Shown: in pieces, positions 1-5,168 of the stretch
How positions within the stretch are numbered: position 1 is the first letter of the stretch
Layout: the number at the start of each line of letters is the position of its first letter
From: JAIBBG01 sp043748015
Lineage (GTDB): Bacteria; Bacteroidota; Bacteroidia; Flavobacteriales_D; Sanyastnellaceae
Direction: 5' to 3'
Length of the DNA: 18,186 bases
NCBI GenBank assembly: GCA_043748015.1
Contig: JAYTOA010000053.1
Span: 1-18,186, forward strand
Program-made: the position numbers and the translations under genes
Notes under the pieces: model-generated
The model's input: the letters and a program-made list of their open reading frames with translations, nothing else
Databases searched by the model: none
What the model was told of the DNA's origin: nothing

Positions 1-121
1 ATCCCCATAGTCCAAAATTTTTCGCTCCTTCTCGCGCCGGTTCCGTGCAACAACGGTTTCATCGTTCGTCGTACCGACGCGACGAAACCTTGTCTGTTAA
101 CGGCTGTTCTTCTTTCTGTCG
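1..121. other. Gene-free left edge with attC-like hairpin
   Basis: No coding frame is supported here. The stretch lies downstream of the stop codon of the leftward propeller lipoprotein gene. Its main content is an imperfect stem-loop at 55-89, listed separately. The window edge prevents knowing what lies further left. Confidence 0.6.
45..102. repeat. Imperfect hairpin resembling an integron attC site
   Basis: GGTTTC (55-60) pairs with GAAACC (84-89). One A/C mismatch follows, then 3 pairs (62-64 with 80-82), a two-base TT bulge on one side only (65-66), 5 pairs (67-71 with 75-79) and a 3-base loop. Outside the stem, GTGCAAC (45-51) and GTTAACG (96-102) can pair at AAC/GTT. Read on the minus strand, the far end is GTTGCAC, one mismatch from the attC R' consensus GTTRRRY. 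A one-sided bulge, a degenerate sequence and a 58-bp length fit the attC size range, but no second convincing site was found, so this could also be a simple transcription terminator or a chance structure. Confidence 0.35.
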
Positions 122-1210
122 TCATGGGGTAAATTTTTCAAATGTTTTTCCGTTGAACTTAAATGTTCCGTTTTCAGGTGTCCCAAGCCATAATTCGCCT
201 TGATTGTCCTTATACATTGAAACTAAATTAACGTCTTTCGTGCCGTCTTTAACTGAATAATTTGTGATGTTCTTGCCGTCATATTTATAAACTCCCTTGT
301 CCCAAGTGGTCAGCCAAATATTTCCGCTATTGTCCTCTATGATGTATGAATAGTAAACGTATTCGTCACCTCCAAATATTTTTGCGTTTCCAATTCCGTT
401 GTTCTTTTGATATTGAAGTCTGTCGCTTTTTGTTGTTATGTCAAAGTCAAAAATATACCGATGCCATGTGTTGCAAAACCAAAAACCACCTTCCTTGTCT
501 TCAAATATGGAACGAATACCAAATGTTCCACCGTTTAAACCTATTGTTAAATCTTCTTCATACATCCATTTGATGGATTGTCCGTCAAAACGGCAAGCAC
601 CAAAAACTGAAGTGCCAAACCACATTGCACCTTTTCGGTCTTTATAAATACAATAGACTTCATAAGGACTAAAAAATGGATTGATGCCTTTTGCATAAAT
701 TTCATCGTGTAGGTAATGTTTTGGGAATTCTAATTGAAACAGATTTTTTCCGTCAAAGCGATAAGGTCCGTTTTCGTTTCTTTTGCCCAATATGTTAAAC
801 CACAAATCATTTGGTTCTAACTTCCAGTCTTTACTTTTTATAGGTTGCAAAGTCGTAAATTGTTTTCCGTCAAATTTGTTGATACCACCAAGCGTTGAGA
901 AAAATATATTGCCAAATTTATCTTCTTGAATTTGTCTTATACTATCATTGCATAGTCCGTCTTTGGTCGTAAAATTGACAATAGTTTTGCCGTCAAAACG
1001 ATACACACCTTCGCTATTACTCCCAAACCAATAATTGTTCTTTTTGTCTTGAAACACATACCACAAATGGTCGCCAAGTTTATTTACGGTGTCGCCTTGT
1101 GCAATGTTTTGGCTCAAATCGTTAGCGTTTGATGCTTTATTTTTTGTCTGTCCTTTGCACGATGTCAATATGGTCAGTATGCTAAAAAATAAGATTGTTT
1201 TTAACTTCAT
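122..1210 (-). CDS. Two-component-regulator propeller (Reg_prop) lipoprotein
   Basis: The 362-residue protein starts with a lipoprotein signal, with the lipobox LTSC and acylated Cys at residue 18, so it is probably anchored in the envelope. The rest consists of about seven repeats built on W-F/L-G followed by a few residues and Y/F-R/K-F-D-G (for example YWFGSNSEGVYRFDG near residue 60 and LWLGTPENGTFKFNG at the end). This pattern is typical of Reg_prop beta-propellers. In Bacteroidota such blades usually form the sensor half of hybrid histidine kinases, but no kinase or regulator domain is present, so this is a stand-alone propeller of unknown ligand. The gene looks more A+T-rich than the genes further right, which would fit horizontal origin. 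There is no clear Shine-Dalgarno; a TGTC/GACA tetranucleotide run directly abuts the ATG. Confidence 0.85.
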   Translation of the reverse strand: MKLKTILFFSILTILTSCKGQTKNKASNANDLSQNIAQGDTVNKLGDHLWYVFQDKKNNYWFGSNSEGVYRFDGKTIVNFTTKDGLCNDSIRQIQEDKFGNIFFSTLGGINKFDGKQFTTLQPIKSKDWKLEPNDLWFNILGKRNENGPYRFDGKNLFQLEFPKHYLHDEIYAKGINPFFSPYEVYCIYKDRKGAMWFGTSVFGACRFDGQSIKWMYEEDLTIGLNGGTFGIRSIFEDKEGGFWFCNTWHRYIFDFDITTKSDRLQYQKNNGIGNAKIFGGDEYVYYSYIIEDNSGNIWLTTWDKGVYKYDGKNITNYSVKDGTKDVNLVSMYKDNQGELWLGTPENGTFKFNGKTFEKFTP

Positions 1211-1224
1211 TGTCTGTCTGTCTG
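1211..1224. repeat. Tetranucleotide run (GACA on minus strand, about 3.5 copies)
   Basis: The plus strand reads TGTCTGTCTGTCTG immediately before the complement of the ATG of the propeller lipoprotein, so the mRNA carries a GACA run where a ribosome-binding site would be expected. A slip in copy number would change the leader, not the reading frame. Confidence 0.8.
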
Positions 1225-1297
1225 TTTATTGTTAGCATGGTCTGTCATGGAATAGCCGATAACTGCAGGCTAGCTGCGTCATATTCATTCATTCGAA

Positions 1298-1600
1298 TCA
1301 AAGCTTAATGGATAATTCCAAACGCCCTCCTAAACCCAGCTCTACAATTTTTTGCAGCGTGGAGATGCGTACTTCTTTGATGTCATTTTCAATTTTGGAG
1401 ATATAGCCCTTATTCGTACCACACTTCTCGGCAAGCTCTTCCTGAGTTAATCCTTTCTCGATCCTTGCTTGCTGCAACAAAAATCCAAGTTTGAATGCCT
1501 CAAAGCCCTTTTCAAATTTGTCGCGCTTCACGGTGCCTTTGCCGCCGTATTGCTCTTCTACAAACTGGTCGAGAGTGATCACTTTATTTTTCTTTTTCAT
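1298..1600 (-). CDS. XRE-family antitoxin of a HigB/RelE-type toxin-antitoxin pair
   Basis: This 100-residue protein (from ATG at 1600) is a DNA-binding antitoxin and probable autorepressor. Residues about 38-92 form a clear HTH_3/XRE domain (LLQQARIEKGLTQEELAEK, then GTNKGYISKIEN, then ISTLQKIVELGLGGRL). The N-terminal segment with TLDQFVEEQYG is typical of antitoxins paired with Gp49-like toxins. A GTG at 1606 could add two residues. The start overlaps the 3' end of the upstream toxin frame (stop at 1584-1586) by about 17 bp, which implies translational coupling. Transcription probably comes from the promoter upstream of the toxin, where an inverted repeat could be its operator. Confidence 0.88.
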   Translation of the reverse strand: MKKKNKVITLDQFVEEQYGGKGTVKRDKFEKGFEAFKLGFLLQQARIEKGLTQEELAEKCGTNKGYISKIENDIKEVRISTLQKIVELGLGGRLELSIKL

Positions 1601-1913
1601 ATTCACGTTTTATTTTCAAAGCACTATCCAACTTCTCTTGTGGCGTCTTTTGGGTCTTTTTTTGAAAGCCATTCGCAAGCACTACCAAATGTCCTTCATC
1701 GAAAAAACAGAATATTCTGAAAATGTCACCTCCTTGTTGTACTCTGATTTCATAAAGTCCGTCAGTGCCACTGACATGTTTCAAATATTCTTCCGGGATG
1801 CGCGGGATGGTTTCAATAATCCTGAATGACCATATTATCTTGTCCTGGACTTTCTTTCTCTGCTTTCCGTAAAAGTGTTTGAAGTAGTCCTTACATAGGT
1901 AGACCCTTCTTAG
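1584..1913 (-). CDS. RelE/HigB (Gp49-like, DUF891) toxin, start codon missing or unusual
   Basis: The open frame encodes about 109 residues with the signature of the phage-derived Gp49-like toxin family, ribosome-associated mRNA interferases. It reads RRVYLCKDYFKHFYGKQ near the N terminus, KHVSGTDGLYEIRVQQGGD in the middle, then IFRIFCFFDEGHLVVLANGF and KKTQKTP. An in-frame TAA lies at 1914-1916. No ATG, GTG or TTG occurs in frame until a TTG at 1782-1784, which would remove the first ~43 residues, including conserved ones. The promoter at 1935-1966 fits a start near 1911, where the codon is CTA. An AAGAAGG Shine-Dalgarno-like run (1905-1911) sits 8 nt before an out-of-frame ATG (1894-1896) that is followed at once by TAA. 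The gene may therefore be inactivated, use a non-standard start, or contain a sequence error. Confidence 0.75.
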   Translation of the reverse strand, partial: LRRVYLCKDYFKHFYGKQRKKVQDKIIWSFRIIETIPRIPEEYLKHVSGTDGLYEIRVQQGGDIFRIFCFFDEGHLVVLANGFQKKTQKTPQEKLDSALKIKREYEKEK

Positions 1914-1934
1914 TTATTGGTCAATCATACGATT

Positions 1935-1966
1935 CAAAGGTATTATTTGTTGTCCGATTGTGCAAC
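1935..1966 (-). promoter_or_regulatory. Bacteroidota-type promoter of the toxin-antitoxin pair
   Basis: On the minus strand TACCTTTG (complement of 1935-1942) matches the -7 consensus TAnnTTTG. A TTG (complement of 1963-1965) lies 20 bp upstream as the -33 element. The predicted transcription start is near 1928, about 15 nt before the toxin frame. Confidence 0.55.
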
Positions 1967-1971
1967 ATCGG
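1954..1971. promoter_or_regulatory. Inverted repeat, candidate antitoxin operator
   Basis: CCGAT (1954-1958) and ATCGG (1967-1971) form a perfect 5-bp inverted repeat with an 8-bp spacer. It covers the -33 element of the toxin-antitoxin promoter. A second pair, CAATCA (1922-1927) and TGATTG (1973-1978), brackets the promoter. Placement suits autorepression by the XRE antitoxin; the assignment is inferred. Confidence 0.4.
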
Positions 1972-1990
1972 TTGATTGTTTTATGAATAT

Positions 1991-2008
1991 TTCCAAGAGC
2001 CTTTGGAA
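1991..2008. terminator. Weak hairpin between recombinase end and toxin promoter
   Basis: TTCCAA (1991-1996) and TTGGAA (2003-2008) form a 6-bp stem with a 6-base loop, downstream of the recombinase stop. No strong T run follows in the minus direction, so it is a weak terminator candidate only. Confidence 0.25.
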
Positions 2009-2040
2009 TTTATTTATCGAGCATTGCGATTGCATTCATC

Positions 2041-3090
2041 CTACAAATCATCAAATGGACTCTTAATCTGGCGAATGCCCGCCTGACTTACATGCGTGTA
2101 AATCTCAGTGGTTCGACTACTGGTATGCCCCAACAATTCCTGAATAAATCGTAAGTCTGTGCCGGTTTCAAGTAGGTGAGTGGCATAGCTGTGCCGCAGC
2201 CAATGCAGTGTCGCCGGCTTCGCAACTCCGCTGCGTTTCAATGCCGTTTGAAACAAACTCCTAAGACTCCCTGCATCGTATTGCTCCCCTGCTTTTTGTC
2301 CTTCGAACAACCATGTAACTGGCCGGTAAATAGTATAATACTCGCGAAGCATGATAAGAATTTTTGGAGAAAGCGGGACTATTCTATCTTTCTTTCCCTT
2401 TCCTTGTCGAACTATGACGAGCAGCCTGTCGGAATCTATGTCGGTCTTCTTCAGATTGAGGACTTCTTGCCTTCTGAGTCCGCAACTGTATATCATTGAC
2501 AGCATCGATCGGTGTTTGAAATTCATTGGAGATCCTATGATACGCTTCACTTCATCTTTGCTCAAAATATTGGGCAATTTCTTCTCCCTACGTGGACGAT
2601 GGATGAGGGCCGGATCGATAACGCGTTTTTCAACAGTGACGAAAAATAACTTCAACGCATTCACTACTTGATTTTGATAAGAAGCGGAGAGTTGATTACT
2701 CAAGATATAATCATTATTATAACGGATGACATCATTCTCTGTAATCTCTTCGAGTTTAATATTTACATTGAATTTGAAGAATGATTGCACTGCATCGGCA
2801 TAAGTGCGAATGGTGTTTTCACTATACCGTTTGGAAAGTAACCAATGCCGGAATTTTTCTATGGCCTGAAGATGTTCAATGCTCAAAACAATTTCATGCT
2901 CCAGCTTGAATCTATCGCGGTTTTCGGGCGTGTCTGGAACATACCACAACCGCTTGTCATGGCTCCACCAACTGCCTTCGATCTGTTTGATGCGCGCAAT
3001 GAGTCGATCGTCCTTGGCAAAAGCGACCGCGATCCACTTTTGCTTGCGATAAACTACGCACTTGGCTGACCATTCGAATCCTGGTGACAT
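2041..3090 (-). CDS. Tyrosine site-specific recombinase/integrase
   Basis: The 349-residue enzyme cuts and rejoins DNA through a 3'-phosphotyrosine link. Residues 1-65 form a small extra N-terminal domain with the motif WWSHDKRLWYVP. Residues about 70-155 are the SAM-like core-binding domain (RHWLLSKRYSENTIRTYADAV). The catalytic domain shows the full set: Arg206 in CGLRRQEV, Lys231 in GKGKKDR, His296 and Arg299 in HWLRH, His322 in LGH and the nucleophile Tyr331 in IYTHV. The tail IKSPFDDL resembles the end of many Bacteroidota integrases and of integron integrases. I do not see the extra ~16-residue insertion diagnostic of IntI, so it is not called one. It starts 2 bp after the ssb stop (TAACTATG), so the two are almost certainly co-translated. 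Confidence 0.93.
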   Translation of the reverse strand: MSPGFEWSAKCVVYRKQKWIAVAFAKDDRLIARIKQIEGSWWSHDKRLWYVPDTPENRDRFKLEHEIVLSIEHLQAIEKFRHWLLSKRYSENTIRTYADAVQSFFKFNVNIKLEEITENDVIRYNNDYILSNQLSASYQNQVVNALKLFFVTVEKRVIDPALIHRPRREKKLPNILSKDEVKRIIGSPMNFKHRSMLSMIYSCGLRRQEVLNLKKTDIDSDRLLVIVRQGKGKKDRIVPLSPKILIMLREYYTIYRPVTWLFEGQKAGEQYDAGSLRSLFQTALKRSGVAKPATLHWLRHSYATHLLETGTDLRFIQELLGHTSSRTTEIYTHVSQAGIRQIKSPFDDL

Positions 3091-3092
3091 AG

Positions 3093-3419
3093 TTATTTCA
3101 GAAGTAAAATGTGGTCGACGATTACTTCCGTCACATATTTCTTTTGCCCCGACTTGTCTTCATACGATCGGCTCTTCAATTTGCCCTCTATATATACAAG
3201 GCTGCCTTTTCGCATGTGCTTCTCTGCCGTGGTCGCAAATTTTCCCCATAAAATTAAAGGATGCCAATCGGTGTGTGTAACCAACTTGCCATTCGTATCG
3301 CGATAACCGTCGGTGGTGGCAATCGATACGTGCGCCACTTGCTTTTCGCCTTCTAACTTTCGTATTTCCGGGTCTTTTCCCAAATGTCCGATCAGGCAAA
3401 CCTTGTTGAGTCCTTTCAT
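3093..3419 (-). CDS. ssb: Short single-stranded DNA-binding protein
   Basis: The 108-residue protein is an OB-fold SSB. It reads MKGLNKVCLIGHLGKDPEIR at the start, then VAHVSIATTDGYRD, THTDWHPLILWGKFA and GSLVYIEGKLKSRSYEDKSGQ, ending VDHILLLK. The ATG at 3417-3419 gives the normal SSB N terminus; a GTG 30 bp upstream is less likely. The protein stops directly after the OB fold. The glycine-rich linker and the acidic C-terminal tip that recruits repair and replication partners in housekeeping SSBs are absent. With the recombinase gene immediately downstream and probably coupled to it, this looks like a mobile-element SSB that handles single-stranded recombination or transfer intermediates rather than the cell's main SSB. 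That role is inferred. Confidence 0.92.
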   Translation of the reverse strand: MKGLNKVCLIGHLGKDPEIRKLEGEKQVAHVSIATTDGYRDTNGKLVTHTDWHPLILWGKFATTAEKHMRKGSLVYIEGKLKSRSYEDKSGQKKYVTEVIVDHILLLK

Positions 3420-3536
3420 GGTAAAATGTGTTTGATTGAGTAGTGGCACAAAAGAACAGTTCAGAAATCTGAATCTTATGCCTCATAGGAATAATCGGAA
3501 AGTTGTTATGCGGTTTTATGCCATGTCTATTTATGG

Positions 3537-3551
3537 GAAGTGCCCTTAACG
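3537..3551 (+). repeat. 15-bp repeat, copy 1
   Basis: GGAAGTGCCCTTAAC occurs here and again at 4427-4441 in the same orientation. The first 14 bases also occur inverted at 4237-4250. The two direct copies bracket the divergent control region and the XRE gene. Confidence 0.85.
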
Positions 3552-3592
3552 AAGTGTTCAATTTTTTTAACCGGAATATGCGGCGAGCCATT

Positions 3593-3611
3593 CTTTGAAA
3601 GATTTTCAAAG
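3593..3611. promoter_or_regulatory. Perfect 8-bp inverted repeat, candidate operator
   Basis: CTTTGAAA (3593-3600), GAT, TTTCAAAG (3604-3611) is a perfect palindrome with a 3-bp centre. It lies in the divergent region upstream of both ssb and the XRE gene. Its sequence differs from the neighbouring TTATAAC sites, so it may bind a different protein. Confidence 0.45.
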
Positions 3612-3612
3612 C

Positions 3613-3653
3613 ATTATAACATATACATTATAACAAAATTAAATTTGTTATAA
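3613..3653. promoter_or_regulatory. Operator-like cluster of TTATAAC sites
   Basis: ATTATAAC occurs at 3613-3620 and again at 3627-3634, 14 bp apart. The second copy is also the left arm of a perfect 10-bp inverted repeat: TTATAACAAA (3628-3637), a 6-bp spacer, then TTTGTTATAA (3644-3653). A looser GTTATG follows at 3661-3666. The cluster sits between ssb (leftward) and the XRE gene (rightward). It is the natural candidate binding site for the XRE protein, which would then control itself and the ssb-recombinase pair. Confidence 0.5.
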
Positions 3654-3695
3654 CGTGAGTGTTATGTGTGATTGGTTTTGGACTATTTTAGTTCA

Positions 3696-4277
3696 ATGAA
3701 GTCAGTTAAAGCATTGCGCGAAGATCTCGGGATTTCGCAAACCATCTTGGCGGAAATTCTCGGCGTGAATCGCACCAGCGTGGCGCTGGAGGAGAATGGC
3801 CGACAACAAATGTCGACGCTTACCTACAGAAAATTGGGCTATTTAAGAGAATGGATGGAAGCGCATCACGCAAATAAAGTGAAAGAGGAAGTGCTTCGAC
3901 TTTCCGATGAAGCTCGAAAGAAACATGTCGCCACCATTTGTAAAAAGCTCGCGACTTATGAAGCGGAAAAGGAGAAGCTTCAAAAGGAGTTGACTGATCT
4001 CAGTATTGGTGTGCAACGTGCTGCAACAGCATTGAAGTTGTTGCAAAGGGAAATGGACCTTTTCGAAGGACTTGAAGTATATACAGACAAGTTAAAATTT
4101 GAGTACCGAAAAATTGAAAGAACGCTTACTAAATCTGACTTCAATGCGACACATGGTATCGAATGGCGTCTGAAAGAGGTGACGGCTTTAATTGAGATTG
4201 CCTATGTTGAATTGGGTAATGCGGAAGATTCGAATCTTAAGGGCACTTCCAATAACCTATTTTATGAAGCGCGATAG
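3696..4277 (+). CDS. XRE-family DNA-binding protein with long coiled-coil C terminus
   Basis: From ATG 3696 the protein has 193 residues. Residues 1-55 are an XRE helix-turn-helix (VKALREDLGISQTILAEILG, then VNRTSVALEENGRQQMSTLTYRKL). Residues about 60-175 are almost entirely charged helix with heptad character (KKLATYEAEKEKLQKELTDL, LKLLQREMDLFEG), a probable coiled coil for dimerisation or partner binding. A TTG at 3672 would add 8 residues but is less likely. The divergent inverted repeats upstream suggest a repressor controlling itself and ssb-recombinase. The last ~14 codons coincide with the left arm of a 30-bp inverted repeat, so the native C terminus may have been replaced or extended by the repeat. 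No enzymatic domain is seen. Confidence 0.8.
   Translation: MKSVKALREDLGISQTILAEILGVNRTSVALEENGRQQMSTLTYRKLGYLREWMEAHHANKVKEEVLRLSDEARKKHVATICKKLATYEAEKEKLQKELTDLSIGVQRAATALKLLQREMDLFEGLEVYTDKLKFEYRKIERTLTKSDFNATHGIEWRLKEVTALIEIAYVELGNAEDSNLKGTSNNLFYEAR
4237..4266. repeat. Left arm of 30-bp inverted repeat (inside XRE gene end)
   Basis: TTAAGGGCACTTCCAATAAC (4237-4256) is a perfect reverse complement of 4421-4440. The next 10 bases match the reverse complement of 4411-4420 at 8 of 10 positions, one of the two differences being a G-T wobble. The arm codes for residues around NLKGTSNNLFY of the XRE protein. Confidence 0.9.
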
Positions 4278-4367
4278 TTCATTTCGTCGAAGACGAGGAA
4301 AAGCGAAGTTGCATAGCCTAAGCTATGGAACTGAGATTTGACGACGTATTCGGTGAAATGAACATCG
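4272..4367 (+). repeat. Long imperfect palindrome, possible structured RNA or dispersed repeat
   Basis: GTTCATTTC (4277-4285) pairs with GAAATGAAC (4355-4363). Two G-T wobbles follow, then CGAA (4288-4291) with TTCG (4349-4352). After a looser middle, the tip is GTT-g-CATAGC, loop CTAA, GCTATG-g-AAC (4308-4331). CGAT (4272-4275) and ATCG (4364-4367) extend the base with one bulged A. The structure begins in the stop codon of the XRE gene. Compensating wobbles favour a folded RNA or single-stranded DNA over a protein-coding role. It lies entirely inside the outer 30-bp inverted repeat. Confidence 0.65.
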
Positions 4368-4410
4368 AAATAAATTCGAAAATTACTTTAGATACTAAAT
4401 TCTGTCGATT

Positions 4411-4440
4411 CATGAAAGAGGTTATTGGAAGTGCCCTTAA
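4411..4440. repeat. Right arm of 30-bp inverted repeat
   Basis: This is the partner of 4237-4266, with 28 of 30 bases complementary and the outer 20 perfect. Its last 14 bases, with C4441, form the second direct copy of GGAAGTGCCCTTAAC. It ends 15 bp before the start codon of the next gene, so it is likely to overlap that gene's leader or promoter. Confidence 0.9.
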
Positions 4441-4455
4441 CTATACAATCAACGA

Positions 4456-4908
4456 ATGAAAAAATTTGATGTCACGAAATTTACTTCCGTCGCTGCATGT
4501 GATTCGATGATTGCAGCCCTTAAAAAAAGGCTCCATATTGCTCATGGAAAGAAGTATCAGGCGGAAAGGTCGTTGAAGAAATACGGCAAGGACGTTCATG
4601 GGCTAGCAGGTGAATTATCGCAAGTAGAAATATTGCTGAAGGAAATCGAATCGGGACTAGTTAATCCGGCCGATGAGAGTATCAGGATATTGCTTTTGGA
4701 AAAACAGAAGGCTTTCATATATCGCAAGAAGGCATTGGCTGTCCGTGCCGGAAAGTATGATGTACAACGTACATTAATGATTGATGTAGAAAAGGGTGGG
4801 ATGGAAGTTGTTATTGCCTACAATCTTGCACGAATTGCTGAAGTTGAAGCCTGGAAAGAATCGCTTATCGCTCGTGATAATCAGGGAAAGGATGACACGA
4901 AACTTTAA
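4456..4908 (+). CDS. Small coiled-coil protein of unknown function
   Basis: This 150-residue protein is not recognised as any family. It has no signal peptide, membrane segment or cysteine-rich motif, and it is highly charged and helical throughout (ALKKRLHIAHGKKYQAERSL, GELSQVEILLKEIESGL, LLLEKQKAFIYRKKALAVR), so a coiled coil is likely. The C-terminal half has a faint resemblance to the helical tail of the upstream XRE protein: both have K-K-x-F-x-YRK, and later IAYNLARIAEVE here against IAYVELGNAE there. It could be a helix-turn-helix-less paralogue or binding partner; this similarity is judged by eye only. It lies 15 bp downstream of the right arm of the inverted repeat and may be co-transcribed with the XRE gene through it. 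Confidence 0.65.
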   Translation: MKKFDVTKFTSVAACDSMIAALKKRLHIAHGKKYQAERSLKKYGKDVHGLAGELSQVEILLKEIESGLVNPADESIRILLLEKQKAFIYRKKALAVRAGKYDVQRTLMIDVEKGGMEVVIAYNLARIAEVEAWKESLIARDNQGKDDTKL

Positions 4909-5168
4909 ACAGGGATCAAAAGCCTTGTTCACGATTCAACTCATCAAAACCTGTAAAATGAAGAATTGAAACATTGGATGATGCAAATTCGATGTTCGGA
5001 AGAATAGAGGAAATTGGCGGGAACTTTGAACTCTGAACGTTTTGCAGCCAGACGCAGTGGCGACTATCAGCTCAACAATTTAAAAGTTTCACAGCAATTT
5101 CCCAATTGATCAATCTTTGAAGAAGCACAAAACCGCCATTGCATGCAGTTGCTGTTATCGGATGTGCC

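Noticed and set aside
2176..2671. Plus-strand frames of about 106 codons
   Set aside because: They are antisense to the catalytic domain of the tyrosine recombinase, whose active-site residues are all present on the other strand.
2041..3090. Recombinase as a true integron integrase (IntI)
   Set aside because: The C-terminal SPFDDL and HWLRHSYATHLLE motifs are similar, but they are shared with many Bacteroidota integrases, and the extra IntI-specific segment before the HxxR motif is not present.
3160..3609. 149-codon minus-strand frame overlapping ssb
   Set aside because: It shares most of its DNA with the well-supported ssb frame and crosses the operator region; the product resembles no family.
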